Positions 27,004 through 38,742 of a DNA stretch of 64,000 bases are shown one piece after another. The translations under genes were made by a program, and so were the position numbers. The notes beneath the pieces are model-generated. The model had not been told where the DNA came from. It saw only the letters and a list, made by a program, of their open reading frames with translations, and did not search any database. Positions within the stretch are counted from its first letter, which is position 1. Each line of letters begins with the position of its first letter. The stretch is from positions 207,954 through 271,953 of the forward strand of contig CAWABY010000003.1 of NCBI GenBank assembly GCA_963780395.1, written 5' to 3'. The DNA comes from VGBV01 sp963780395 (lineage in GTDB: Bacteria; Actinomycetota; Thermoleophilia; Solirubrobacterales; 70-9).

Positions 27004-27942
27004 TCAGCCGTCCACGAACTCGCGGATCAGGCGGTTGACCTCCTCGGGACGCTCGTAGGGGACCCAGTGTCCCGCGCCGGGCAGCACCTCGAGGCGCAGC
27101 TCCGGGATCCACTCCTCCAACCCACGGGTGAGCCCGACGAGCAGGGCGGGGTCGCGCTCGCCCCAGATCACCAGGGTGGGGACCTCTAGGCGCATCGCCC
27201 TGATCTTGGCCTCGTATTCCTCCGAGACGCCGCCGGCCGCGACCTGCTCGCCCATGCGGGCGGCGCGGTAGTAGTTGAGGCCGGCCTCGATCGCGCCCGG
27301 CTGGCCCCAGGCGGCGTGGTAGGCGGCCCGTTCGGCCCCGCTCAGCCGCGCGTCGGAGCCGCCGATCCGCTCCAGCATCGAGTCGAGCATCGCGAAGTCG
27401 TCGGCGGCGACCATCTCCTCGGGTGCCGGAGAGGGCTTCGACAGCTCCAGCATGTAGTTGACCGCCTCGCGCTGCTTCGGGCTCTCGCGCAGGTCGCGGT
27501 TCCAGGTGAAGGGCGGGGGAGAGTCGATGATCACGAAGCGCTCCAGCAGCTCGGGGTGCTTGAGCGCGAACGCCCAGCTCACGATCCCGCCCCAGTCGTG
27601 GCCCACGAGGGTGAAGGGAGCGAGGTCGAGCTGGTCGACCAGGCCCCGGATGTCTCCCAACAGGTGGCGCATGCGGTAGTCGTCCACTTGGGAGGGCTTG
27701 TCGGAGAGGTTGTAGCCGCGCATGTCGGGCGCGACCACGGTGTGGTCGGAGCCGAGGTCGGCGAGCTGGTGGCGCCACAGGAACCAGAACTGCGGGAAGC
27801 CGTGCATGAACAGGATCGGCCTGCCCTCGCCGCGCCTCACGTAGTGGATGCGGGTCCCGTCCTCGCCCTCGCTGAAGCCGTGCGAGATCTCGACGTCGAG
27901 CTCGCCGGGGCCGATCGTCGTGGTCTCGGGCGCCGCGCTCAC
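27004..27942 (-). CDS. Alpha/beta hydrolase, epoxide-hydrolase type
   Basis: 312 aa. HGFPQFWFLWRHQ (oxyanion loop), DMRGYNLSDKP, the nucleophile Asp116 in GHDWGG, and the base His in GAGHWVPYERPEE place it in the epoxide hydrolase/dehalogenase branch with an Asp nucleophile. Cap-domain tyrosines, as in NYYRAARMG, favour epoxide hydrolase. GTG start. It forms an operon with the ureohydrolase downstream and is divergent from folB. Confidence 0.87.
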   Translation of the reverse strand: MSAAPETTTIGPGELDVEISHGFSEGEDGTRIHYVRRGEGRPILFMHGFPQFWFLWRHQLADLGSDHTVVAPDMRGYNLSDKPSQVDDYRMRHLLGDIRGLVDQLDLAPFTLVGHDWGGIVSWAFALKHPELLERFVIIDSPPPFTWNRDLRESPKQREAVNYMLELSKPSPAPEEMVAADDFAMLDSMLERIGGSDARLSGAERAAYHAAWGQPGAIEAGLNYYRAARMGEQVAAGGVSEEYEAKIRAMRLEVPTLVIWGERDPALLVGLTRGLEEWIPELRLEVLPGAGHWVPYERPEEVNRLIREFVDG

Positions 27943-27982
27943 CGCCGAAGTCCTATCAGCCCGAACGCGCTACGTTGGCGCC

Positions 27983-28405
27983 ATGGACGCGCACGGCACG
28001 CCCGACTCCTCGGTGGAGGTCGAGCTTCGCGGCCTCTCCATCTACACCCACCACGGCGTCACCGACGCCGAGCAGGAGGTGGGCCAGCGCCTCGAGTTCG
28101 ACCTCACCTTCGAAGTGCCCCAATGCGACGCCGTGCTCACCGACCGCGTCGAGGACACGGTTGACTACTCCGAGGTTTGCGACATCGTCGCGCTGGCTGC
28201 GACCGAGCGCAGCCATCGCACCCTCGAGCGCCTCTGCCAGGTGATCGCCGAGCGCCTGATCGAGCGCTTCGAGTGCGACGAGGTCCGCGTGCGCGCCGCC
28301 AAGCCCGAGCCGCCGCTTCCCTACCCGGTGGACGAGGCCGCGGTCGAGGTCACGCTCGAGCGCGCCGGCGACCGCGAGGGCGACGACGAGGGCGAGGGCG
28401 TCTGA
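27983..28405 (+). CDS. folB: Dihydroneopterin aldolase
   Basis: 140 aa. It cleaves dihydroneopterin to hydroxymethyl-dihydropterin in folate synthesis. Motifs are LSIYTHHGVTDAEQEVGQRL, TVDYSEVCDIV and AAKPEPPLPYPVDEAAVEV with the catalytic Lys. The start is the ATG at 27983, 6 bases after TACGTT (27971-27976); the longer open frame overlaps the divergent hydrolase and is rejected. An acidic Asp/Glu/Gly tail is added at the C-terminus. folK follows. Confidence 0.94.
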   Translation: MDAHGTPDSSVEVELRGLSIYTHHGVTDAEQEVGQRLEFDLTFEVPQCDAVLTDRVEDTVDYSEVCDIVALAATERSHRTLERLCQVIAERLIERFECDEVRVRAAKPEPPLPYPVDEAAVEVTLERAGDREGDDEGEGV

Positions 28406-28425
28406 GCCCGGAGGACGCTGGTCCG

Positions 28426-28923
28426 GTGCGTACCGGCTACATCGGCCTCGGCTCCAACGTCGGCGACCGCGAGGGCGAGCTGGCCGCGGCGGTGCGGGGG
28501 CTGCGGGACCACGGCGTCGAGGTCGACGCGGTCTCCTCCCTGTATGAGACCGAGCCCGTCGGCGAGGTCCTCGACCAGCCCGACTTCCTGAACGCCGTCG
28601 CGCGCATCCGGACCGCGCTCGAGCCCGAGGCCCTGCTGGACGTCTGCAAGGCGATCGAGGCCGAGCGCGGCCGCGACTTCGACGCCCCCCGCCACAGCCC
28701 CCGCCCCGTCGACCTCGACCTGCTGCTGCTGGGTGACCTGGAGCTGGAGACCGCTCGCCTGACGCTGCCGCATCCCGAGGTCACCTCGCGCCGCTTCGTG
28801 TTGGCGCCACTGCTGGAGCTGGATCCCGCGCTGGCGCTGCCCGACGGCTCCGGCCTGGCCGAGGCGCTGAAAGCGCTCGGGGAGGCCGAGCGGGTCGAGC
28901 GCGTGGGAGCGCTGCCGGGCTGA
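28426..28923 (+). CDS. folK: 2-amino-4-hydroxy-6-hydroxymethyldihydropteridine pyrophosphokinase
   Basis: 165 aa. It transfers pyrophosphate from ATP to hydroxymethyl-dihydropterin, the FolP substrate. Motifs are YIGLGSNVGDREGEL, SLYETEPVGEVLDQPDFLNA, and the paired RDFDAPRHSPRPVDLDLLLL. GTG start with GGAGG at 28410-28414. Its TGA overlaps the ATG of the next gene (TGATG). Confidence 0.95.
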   Translation: MRTGYIGLGSNVGDREGELAAAVRGLRDHGVEVDAVSSLYETEPVGEVLDQPDFLNAVARIRTALEPEALLDVCKAIEAERGRDFDAPRHSPRPVDLDLLLLGDLELETARLTLPHPEVTSRRFVLAPLLELDPALALPDGSGLAEALKALGEAERVERVGALPG

Positions 28924-29814
28924 TGCATCGCACCCGCGTGCTTCGGCCCGCCGACGGCGTGCTCGCCTTCTACGACGGGCGCATCTCGGGATACCGGTTC
29001 GCCGAAGGCGCGAACTGGGTGGACGACGGGCGCGATCGAGCTCGGGATCGCCAGCTACGCGATCGTCGACGGCACGGAGGCGCTGGTCTACGACACCCAC
29101 GTCTCGGTCGAGCACGCGCGGTTCGTGCGAGAGGCGCTCGAGGAGGAGGGTGCGAGCGAGTTCACGGTCGTGCTCAGCCACTGGCACCTGGACCACGTGG
29201 CCGGCACCGCCGCCTTCCCCGGCGCCGAGGTGATCGCGAGCGAGCGCACCGCAGAACACCTGACGCGGAAGAGGGAAGCGATCGAGGCGGGCTCGCTCGA
29301 GGGACCGCCCGCGATCAACCCGCTGGTGTTGCCGACCCGGACCTACTCTGGCCGCGAGCGGCTGACGGTCGGTGCTCTGGAGCTCGAGCTGATCGAGGTC
29401 AACATCCACAGCGACGACGCGACCGTCCTCTGGCTGCCGGAGTCCCGCCTGTTGCTCTGCGGCGACACGATGGAGGACACCGTTACCTACGTCGACGAGC
29501 CCGAACGGTTCGAGACGCACCTCGCGGACCTGGACCGGCTGTGGGAGCTGGATCCCGATCGGATCCTCCCGAACCACGGCGACCCGGAGGTGATCGCCGC
29601 CGGCGGCTACCCGAAGGAGCTGATCCGCGCGACCCAGCAGTACATCCGGGTGCTCGGCCATTACCGCGAGGACGCCGGCCTCCGCAATCAGAGCCTGCGC
29701 GAGCTGATCAAGGGACCGCTCAGCGCCGGTTGGGTCAACTACTTCGAGCCCTACGAGGAAGTGCATCGCTCGAACGTCGCCGCGGTACTGGGCGACGCGG
29801 AAGCTACGAGCTGA
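28923..29814 (+). CDS. Metallo-beta-lactamase-fold hydrolase, apparent frameshift
   Basis: The first 36 residues (VLAFYDGRISGYRFAEGANW) read from the ATG at 28923. The frame then shifts near 29030-29034 (a GGGCGCG run) and continues as AIELGIASYAIVDGTEALVY to the stop at 29814. The zinc motif HWHLDH is intact (SHWHLDHVAG), with later ligands in CGDTMEDT and LPNHGDPE, so the enzyme would be complete if the extra base is an error. Total about 296 aa. It is coupled to folK by a TGATG overlap. Substrate unknown. Confidence 0.8.
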
Positions 29815-29911
29815 ACCCCGCTTCGCCTCGGCCACGGGGCCATCGCATGCGACGGGTATCGATGGGACGCCGTCACCGCGCGCCGCTGCCGCCCTGGCCG
29901 ATAATCGCCCG

Positions 29912-30676
29912 ATGCTGCTGGCGGTCGACATCGGCAACACCCAGACCCACGTGGGCGTCTTCGACGGGGATGAGCTCGCCCACGACTGGCGCCTGGGGAC
30001 CGACCCCCACCTCACCTCGGACGAGCTGGCCGCGACCCTCGGCAACCTGCTGGAGCTGGACGGCCTCAGCTTCGTCTCGCTCGACGCCGCAATCGTCTCG
30101 ACGGTCGTGCCCCAGCTCGGCCCCGAGTACCGCCGCCTCTGCGAGCGCCACATCAAGGGGGGCTATCTCAAGGTCGGGCCGGACCTGAAGACGGGGATGC
30201 CGATCCTGATCGACAACCCGCACGAGCTCGGCGCCGACCGCCTCGTGAACGCGGTTGCCGCGCACGCCCAGGTCAAGGGGGCCTGCGTCGCCGTCGATTT
30301 CGGCACCTCGACCAACTTCGACGTCGTCTCGGGGGCGGGGGAATACCTGGGCGGGGTGATCGGCCCGGGCGTCGAGATCTCGCTGGAGGCGCTGACCACC
30401 CGCACCGCGAAGCTGCCGCGGATCGACGTCTCGGACCCTGGCGCGGCGATCGGCAAGAACACGGTGGCCTGTATCCAGTCGGGCTTCGCCTACGGCTTCG
30501 CCGGCCTCGTGGACGGGGTCAACCGGCGCCTGGCGGAGGAGCTGGGCGAGCAGCCCGACTTCCTCGCCACCGGGGGGCTGGCGGCCGTGATCGCGCCGCA
30601 GTGCGAGACGGTGGACCGGGTCGAGCCGCTGCTGACGCTGCAGGGCCTGCGCCTGATCCACGAACTCAACTCCTGA
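29912..30676 (+). CDS. coaX: Type III pantothenate kinase
   Basis: 254 aa. First step of coenzyme A synthesis. ASKHA-fold motifs are AVDIGNTQTHVGVF (phosphate 1), NPHELGADRLVNAVAAH, AVDFGTSTNFDVVS, GGVIGPGVEISLEALTTRTA and LATGGLAAVIA. GATAAT (29900-29905) is 6 bases before the ATG. A dus-family gene follows in the same direction. Confidence 0.95.
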   Translation: MLLAVDIGNTQTHVGVFDGDELAHDWRLGTDPHLTSDELAATLGNLLELDGLSFVSLDAAIVSTVVPQLGPEYRRLCERHIKGGYLKVGPDLKTGMPILIDNPHELGADRLVNAVAAHAQVKGACVAVDFGTSTNFDVVSGAGEYLGGVIGPGVEISLEALTTRTAKLPRIDVSDPGAAIGKNTVACIQSGFAYGFAGLVDGVNRRLAEELGEQPDFLATGGLAAVIAPQCETVDRVEPLLTLQGLRLIHELNS

Positions 30677-30723
30677 GCCCTGCGCCTCCATACTTGGATC
30701 CACATCTCGAAATCCACATCGCG

Positions 30724-31716
30724 ATGACCCAGCCCGCTCTCACAGATCCCTTTCACATCGGCGACGTCGAGATCGCCAACCGGGTGCTGCTCGCGCCGCT
30801 GGCGGGGATCGGCAACTGGTTCGTGCGCCTGCAGGCCCGCCGCCACGGCGCCGGCCTCGCGGTCTCGGAGATGGTCTCGAGCTTCGGCATCCACTACCGC
30901 AACGAGCGCACCCTGAACGAGCTGCTGCGCCTGCACCCCGACGAGCACCCGGTCTCGGTCCAGCTCTTCGGCCAGGACCCCGAGGTGATGCGCTCGGCCG
31001 CAGCGGTCGCGGCCGACGCCGGGGCCGATCTGATCGACATCAACATGGGTTGCCCGGTGCGCAAGGTCTGCAAGACCGGCGCCGGAGCGGCGCTGCTGTC
31101 CGACCAGGAGCTGGCGCTGGAGATCGCTCGTGGCGCCCGCGAGGGCGCCGGGGTCCCGGTCACGGTCAAGGTCCGCTCGGGGCTGGAGCCGGGCCAGCGG
31201 CAGGGCTACGAGCTGGCGATCCGCCTCGTGCAGGAGGCCGGCGTCGCGGCGATCGGCTTCCACCCGCGCGCGGCCGCGACCCAGCACAAGGGGACGCCCG
31301 ACTACGCGCTGACGAGGGAGCTGGTCGAGGCGATCGACGCGCCCGTGATCGTCAGCGGCGGGCTCGAGAGCGCCGAGGCGGCCCGGCGCGCCTACGAGGA
31401 GTCCGGTGCGGCGGCGGTGATGATCGCGCGCGGCGCGCTCGGCAACCCCTGGATCTTCGAGCAGCTGACGGGCCGCCGAGCCGCGCCGCCGAGCCGCGAT
31501 GAGTTGCTCGCCGAGCTGCTCTGGGTGATCGACCGCGCCGAGGAGCACATGGGCCCCGAGCGCGCCCCGCGCTACCTGCGCAAGTTCTATCCCTGGTACC
31601 TCGAGCACCTCGACGCCGACGCCGAGGTCGCGGCGGCGCTGCAGCAGAGCGACGAGCTCTCCTCGGCCCGGCGCCTGGTCGGCGGGCTGGGCGAGCCGGC
31701 GCCGGCCCACGCCTGA
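30724..31716 (+). CDS. dusB: tRNA-dihydrouridine synthase (DusB-like)
   Basis: 330 aa FMN-dependent TIM barrel that reduces uridines in the tRNA D-loop. Motifs are LLAPLAGIGNWFVRLQARR, INMGCPVRKVCKTGAGAALL with the catalytic Cys, VKVRSGLEPGQ, GFHPRAATQ-like (FHPRAAATQHKG), and VSGGLESAEAARR. The start is the ATG at 30724; upstream in-frame sequence overlaps coaX. The stop overlaps the next ATG (TGATG), so translation is coupled to the hydrolase. Confidence 0.93.
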   Translation: MTQPALTDPFHIGDVEIANRVLLAPLAGIGNWFVRLQARRHGAGLAVSEMVSSFGIHYRNERTLNELLRLHPDEHPVSVQLFGQDPEVMRSAAAVAADAGADLIDINMGCPVRKVCKTGAGAALLSDQELALEIARGAREGAGVPVTVKVRSGLEPGQRQGYELAIRLVQEAGVAAIGFHPRAAATQHKGTPDYALTRELVEAIDAPVIVSGGLESAEAARRAYEESGAAAVMIARGALGNPWIFEQLTGRRAAPPSRDELLAELLWVIDRAEEHMGPERAPRYLRKFYPWYLEHLDADAEVAAALQQSDELSSARRLVGGLGEPAPAHA

Positions 31717-32588
31717 TGGGCCTGACGCCGCGCGTGAGCGAGTGGCGGGACCGGGGCGAGACCGAGGAGGTCGCTGGTCACCGCATCCACGTCTTCCGAC
31801 GAGACGGCACGGGGCCGCTGCTGCTCTTGCTGCACGGGTTCCCCTCGAGCTCCTACGACTGGCGGTTGTTGCTGGAGGAGCTGCCGGGCCGCGCGGCTCT
31901 GGCCTACGACTGCCTCGGCTTCGGGCTCTCCGAAAAGCCGCGCGACCACACCTACACCCTGGCCGAGCAGGCCGACATCGCCGAGGCGCTGGTCGCCCGC
32001 CACGGCGACGGGGGGCCCGTATTCCTGGTCGGCCACGACATGGGCACCTCGGTCGCGACCGAGCTGATGGCGCGCGACACCGACGGCACGGCCGAGATCG
32101 AACTGGTCGGGGGGATGTTGTTCAACGGCTCGATGATCCAGAGCGCCGCCAGCCCGACCCTGGCGCAGCGCCTGCTGCGCGGGCCCCTGGGCCCGGTGAT
32201 GGCGCGGCTCTCGAGCGAGCGCGTCTTCCGCCAGCAGTTCGGGTCGATCTTCTCGGCCGAGCACCCGCTCAGCGACGAGGAGGCCGCCGACCAGTGGAGC
32301 CTGGTCACGAACGAGGGCGGCGAGAGGCTGGGCCACCGGCTGATCTCCTACATGGACGAGCGCGAGCGGCACGCAGCGCGCTGGTACGGCGCGCTCCGTA
32401 ACTGGCCAAAGCCCCTACACCTGGCCTGGGGGATGGCCGATCCGGTGGCGACCGAGAACGTGCTCAACGCCGTGCTGGAGCTGCGCCCGCAGGTGCAGCT
32501 GACCCGTTTCCCCGAGCTCGGCCACTACCCGCAGATCGAGGACCCGGCCCGCCTGGCGGCCGCGCTCACGGCCGCGATCGACGCCTGA
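31716..32588 (+). CDS. Alpha/beta hydrolase, haloalkane-dehalogenase-like
   Basis: 290 aa. HGFPSSSYDWRLLLEEL gives the oxyanion loop, LAYDCLGFGLSEKP strand 4, and GHDMGTSVATELMAR the nucleophile elbow with Asp108. The C-terminal GHYPQIEDP supplies the His. An Asp nucleophile excludes an ordinary serine esterase and points to dehalogenase or epoxide-hydrolase chemistry; the natural substrate is unknown. It is coupled to dusB by a TGATG overlap. Confidence 0.85.
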   Translation: MGLTPRVSEWRDRGETEEVAGHRIHVFRRDGTGPLLLLLHGFPSSSYDWRLLLEELPGRAALAYDCLGFGLSEKPRDHTYTLAEQADIAEALVARHGDGGPVFLVGHDMGTSVATELMARDTDGTAEIELVGGMLFNGSMIQSAASPTLAQRLLRGPLGPVMARLSSERVFRQQFGSIFSAEHPLSDEEAADQWSLVTNEGGERLGHRLISYMDERERHAARWYGALRNWPKPLHLAWGMADPVATENVLNAVLELRPQVQLTRFPELGHYPQIEDPARLAAALTAAIDA

Positions 32589-32631
32589 GCGATGCCTGAG
32601 CGACCCTCGCAGCGCCGATCACGGGCGCCGC

Positions 32632-32637
32632 TATAAT
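32632..32637 (+). promoter_or_regulatory. -10 element of greA
   Basis: A perfect TATAAT, rare in this GC-rich sequence. I see no -35 match at 16-18 bases. It implies a leader of about 120 bases before the greA TTG. Confidence 0.5.
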
Positions 32638-32765
32638 GCCGCGCTCGCTCGACCCACGCGTTTCACACAAGCGTCGGCGCGGGCTCACTTTTCAGCCAGA
32701 TAGCAGGGATTTTCTCGCACAGGTGGAACGAGAGTCCCCGCTCAGGAAGAGGAAGAGGTAAGGCG

Positions 32766-33242
32766 TTGCGCGAGACACTGATCACCGAAGAGGGACTCGA
32801 GAAGCTCAAGGGCGAGCTGCAGCACCTGGAGACCGATAAGCGGCGCGAAGTCGCCGATCGGATCAAGGAGGCCCGGGAGTTCGGGGACATCGCCGAGAAC
32901 GCCGAGTACGACGACGCCAAGAACGAGCAGGCGATGCTGGAACAGCGCATCGCGCAGCTCCAGGACAAGCTGCGCCGCTCCACCGTGATCGACGAGAAGC
33001 ACATCGACACCGAGACCGTCGGCGTGGGCGCGATCGTCCACGTCAAGGAGCAGAAGTCCGGCGGCAAGTCCCAGAAGTTCCGCCTCGTGGGAGCCGCCGA
33101 GGCGGACGGCAAGGAAAAGCTCTCGAACGAGTCGCCGATCGGCAAGGCCCTGATCGGCGCGAAGAAGAACGAGATCGTCACCGTCGAGACGCCGCGCGGC
33201 CCCAAGAAGAAGCTCAAGGTCACCAAGATCGAAGCCTCATAG
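32766..33242 (+). CDS. greA: Transcription elongation factor GreA
   Basis: 158 aa. It rescues backtracked RNA polymerase. The N-terminal coiled coil has LITEEGLEKLKGELQHLETD, RIKEAREFGDIAENAEYDDA and QRIAQLQDKL; the conserved Asp/Glu tip is in GDIAENAEYDDAK. The C-terminal FKBP-like domain has SPIGKALIGAKKNEIVTVET. The start is a TTG at 32766 preceded by GAGGTAAGG. The 41-codon open frame in its leader (32636-32761) ends 4 bases before this TTG but begins inside the -10 element. Confidence 0.95.
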   Translation: MRETLITEEGLEKLKGELQHLETDKRREVADRIKEAREFGDIAENAEYDDAKNEQAMLEQRIAQLQDKLRRSTVIDEKHIDTETVGVGAIVHVKEQKSGGKSQKFRLVGAAEADGKEKLSNESPIGKALIGAKKNEIVTVETPRGPKKKLKVTKIEAS

Positions 33243-33293
33243 CGGCCGCCAGCGTCCCCGCCTGGTACGCGCGACTGACCTAGGGTTGCGGCG

Positions 33294-34775
33294 ATGGCCG
33301 ACGAGCCCCAGGCCCGGGAACCCGAGCAGAGCGACCTGCTGGCCGAGCGGCGAGCCAAGCTCGAGCGCCTGCGCGAGGCTGGGGTGGAGCCGTTCCCGCA
33401 CGGCTTCCCGGATCGCACCGAGATCGCGCTGGTACGCGAGCGGCATGCCGAGCTCGAGGCCGGCGCCGAGACCGAGGACCGGGTTCGAGTCGCCGGGCGG
33501 CTGACCGCCCGCCGTGGCCACGGCAAGGCCTCCTTCCTCGATCTGCGCGACGGGACCGACGAGATTCAGATCCAGGCGAGGCTGGACGAGCTGGGCGACG
33601 GCTATGAGGGGCTGCTGGCGCTCGACATCGGCGACATCGTCGGCATCGACGGGATCGTCTTCGCCAGCAAGCGCGGCGAGCTCAGCGTGCGGGCAGAATC
33701 CTGGCAGCTGCTCTCCAAGAGCCTGCGCCCGCCGCCCGAGAAGTTCCACGGGCTGGAGGACGTCGAGACGCGCTACCGCAAGCGCGAGCTGGACCTGATC
33801 GCCAACGCCGAAACGCGCGACGTGTTCCTGAAGCGGGCGCGGACGATCGCCGCGGTGCGGCGCTGGTTGGACGAGCGCGGCTTCGTCGAGGTGGAGACGC
33901 CGGTCCTGCAGCCCCTTTACGGCGGCGCCCTGGCGCGGCCGTTCACCACCCACCACAACGCGCTCGATCGCGACCTCTACCTGCGCATCGCCACCGAGCT
34001 CTATTTGAAGCGGCTGATCGTCGGCGGCATCGACAAGGTCTACGAGCTGGGCAAGGACTTCCGCAACGAGGGCGTCTCGCACAAGCACAATCCCGAGTTC
34101 ACGATGCTCGAGTGGTACGAGGCCTACGCCGACTACGAGGACACCGCTCGCGAGCTGGAGCAGCTGGTCGCCGACGTCGCCCAGCAGGTCCTGGGGACGA
34201 CCAAGGTCGAGCGCGAGGGCGAGACGATCGATCTGGCGCCGCCCTGGAGGAGGGTCACCCTGCGAGACGCGATCCACGAGCACGCCGGCATCGACGTGAT
34301 GGAGCACCCGAGCCGCGAGCAGCTCGCGGAGGCGATGAGCTCAGAGGCGAGCCCGGAGGAGGGCTGGGGCAAGCTGGTGGACGGCCTCCTCTCCAAGCGG
34401 GTCGAGCCGAACCTGATCCAGCCCACCTTCATCGTCGACTACCCGGTCGAGCTGTCCCCGTTCGCCAAGCGCCACCGCCGCGATCAGGGCCTGGTCGAGC
34501 GCTGGGAGGCCTTCGTCGGCGGCATCGAGATCTCGAACGCCTTCACCGAGCTCAACGACCCCGACGAGCAGCGCCGGCGGTTCGAGCAGCAGCGCGAGGA
34601 GATCGAGCGCGGCGACGAAGAGGCCCAGCCGTATGACGAGGCGTTCATCGAGGCACTCGAGCACGGCATGCCGCCGACCGGGGGCGTCGGCCTGGGCATC
34701 GACCGCCTGGTGATGATCCTGACCGGAGCGCAGAGCCTGCGCGAGGTCGTGCTGTTCCCCGCGATGCGGAGCTAG
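33294..34775 (+). CDS. lysS: Lysyl-tRNA synthetase, class II
   Basis: 493 aa. OB-fold anticodon domain (about 60-170: VRVAGRLTARRGHGKASFLD), then the class II core: motif 1 in RRWLDERGFVEVETPVLQP, motif 2 in YELGKDFRNEGVSHKHNPEF, motif 3 in GVGLGIDRLVMILTGAQSLR. The lysine-specific ISNAFTELNDP is present. The ATG is 7 bases after TAGGGT (33281-33286). It is convergent with the membrane protein gene downstream, 2 bases between stops. Confidence 0.96.
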   Translation: MADEPQAREPEQSDLLAERRAKLERLREAGVEPFPHGFPDRTEIALVRERHAELEAGAETEDRVRVAGRLTARRGHGKASFLDLRDGTDEIQIQARLDELGDGYEGLLALDIGDIVGIDGIVFASKRGELSVRAESWQLLSKSLRPPPEKFHGLEDVETRYRKRELDLIANAETRDVFLKRARTIAAVRRWLDERGFVEVETPVLQPLYGGALARPFTTHHNALDRDLYLRIATELYLKRLIVGGIDKVYELGKDFRNEGVSHKHNPEFTMLEWYEAYADYEDTARELEQLVADVAQQVLGTTKVEREGETIDLAPPWRRVTLRDAIHEHAGIDVMEHPSREQLAEAMSSEASPEEGWGKLVDGLLSKRVEPNLIQPTFIVDYPVELSPFAKRHRRDQGLVERWEAFVGGIEISNAFTELNDPDEQRRRFEQQREEIERGDEEAQPYDEAFIEALEHGMPPTGGVGLGIDRLVMILTGAQSLREVVLFPAMRS

Positions 34776-34777
34776 CG

Positions 34778-35431
34778 CTAGGCCGCTTCGTCGTCCGAGT
34801 CCTTGTCGGACTCGTCGTCGTCCGCTTCGTCGTCCTCGCCGGCGGAGTCCTCCGGCTGCTCATCCTCGGCCTCGTCCCCCTCATCCGCATCGTCCGCCTC
34901 GTTCTCCGACGGCTTCCTGATCCTCAGCGCCCTCGTCCTCGGACTCCTCCGCCTTCACTGCCGCAGTTTCAGTCTCCCGCCAGCGGCCCCCGCCAGTGCA
35001 GGCTCGCCTTCGCCGGACATCCGCCGGATCAGGACCGCGGCGACCACGAACGGCGCGGCGATCAAGGCCAGCGCCGCGATCACGGCCGGCCAGCTGATCA
35101 GCACCCCGAGGCCGGCGGCCGACCCGTTCTCGCTCCAGACGTAGACCGTCCAGGCGATCCAAGTGACCAGCAGCAGTCCTCCCAGGACGATCGCCGCGAC
35201 GGACCAGCCATTTGCCTTCGCGCGCTGCCACAGCGAGGCGCCGCCGCTGCGGTCGGCCGCGCCCGCGACGGCGTCGCGGACCCCGACCGTGGCGTCGGAC
35301 CCGCTGGCTCTCGCCTTGCCGAAGGCGCCTCCGATCCCGCCCGTGACCCAGCCTGCCGTGCGCTTGGTCCCGTCGCGCGACTTGCGCCACGCCGAGCCCA
35401 CGCCCTCGCGCGTCTTCTGCAGCGGATTCAC
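34778..35431 (-). CDS. Two-helix membrane protein with acidic tail, two apparent frameshifts
   Basis: I place the start at the GTG at 35431: TAGCTT (35439-35444, complementary strand) lies 7 bases before it, overlapping an alternative TTG at 35440. The protein has an Arg/Gly-rich N-terminus, two membrane helices (AAIVLGGLLLVTWIAWTVYV and WPAVIAALALIAAPFVVAAV), and then a very acidic tail. The tail is only continuous if the frame shifts near 34976-34990 (to ETETAAVKAEESEDEGAEDQ) and again near 34908-34914 (to SENEADDADEGDEAEDEQPE), reaching TAG at 34778. All three segments have one character, which supports a single gene. Function unknown. Confidence 0.65.
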
Positions 35432-35559
35432 GCCCGGCAAGCTAGCGGGATCGACCCCGGGTGCGCCGTGGCTCCGGGGTCACCGCAGGTGATTCCCGGA
35501 GATTGCAGGGAGTTATGACGAGCGGCCGGTGACCCCTCAGGGGGACGAAAGGCCGCGGC

Positions 35560-35628
35560 TATACTGGGCGTCTCGCCGTCCCCGAAAGAACCGGAGGTCA
35601 GATCAACCATCGGCAGCCAGGAGCCGAT
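35560..35628 (+). promoter_or_regulatory. -10 element and hairpin in the clpC leader
   Basis: TATACT (35560-35565) would start a transcript near 35572 with about 160 bases of leader. The leader holds a hairpin with arms ATCGGC (35609-35614) and GCCGAT (35623-35628). Further upstream TCACC-gca-GGTGA (35480-35492) is a short dyad. I recognise neither a CIRCE nor a HAIR element. No gene is seen in 35432-35734. Confidence 0.4.
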
Positions 35629-35734
35629 ACCGATAGGACCACCGGTCAAGGCCGTGTTCCGTGAGGTGATTACCGAGCGGAGGTCCCGAAACCTAGGACA
35701 GCCGATTCGGTTGATAGACCAGAGGTAGGCACAG

Positions 35735-38313
<2,579 letters not shown>

Positions 38314-38317
<4 letters not shown>

Positions 38318-38724
38318 CCCTGGCGGTCAGGGCCGGCGCGCTCGAGGTCGATCCGGATCAGGACGCGGCGCTCACGCTCCATTCGCGCCCGGTAGTCGTC
38401 CCAATCGGGATTCTCGTCGGGGAACCGCTTGTAGTAGTCGATCAGCGGCTCCATCGCGTCGGGTAGCGACAGCACCTCGGCAACGCCTTCGGTGAACAGC
38501 CAAGCTCCGAAGAAGCGATCGTTGAAGACGCACACCTGTGCCCGAGGATCGCGACGAAGGTTGCGGACCTTGTAGGCCGGCTCCCTGCTGGAGATGATCG
38601 CCCGCCCCTCCGCGTCCACGTTGACCAGCACGGGGCTCTGCTGTATCCCGTCGTCCGCGCGCCGGGTTGCGAGCACGCCGTGATGGTTCTCCCGGATGAA
38701 GGCGCGCGCCTCGTCGAGGTCCAC
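38314..38724 (-). CDS. PPOX-class (pyridoxamine oxidase-like) flavin/F420-dependent oxidoreductase
   Basis: 136 aa split-barrel protein: FIRENHHGVLATRRADDGIQ, SPVLVNVDAEGRAIISSREP, KVRNLRRDPRAQVCVFNDRF, then a C-terminal helix YYKRFPDENPDWDDYRARME. This size and pattern match the PPOX-class F420-dependent oxidoreductases common in actinobacteria. The cofactor is not determined by the sequence alone. The GTG at 38724 follows TAGAGT (38733-38738, complementary strand) by 8 bases. It lies downstream of pepF on the same strand. Confidence 0.85.
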
Positions 38725-38742
38725 GCCCTGGAACTCTAGTTC

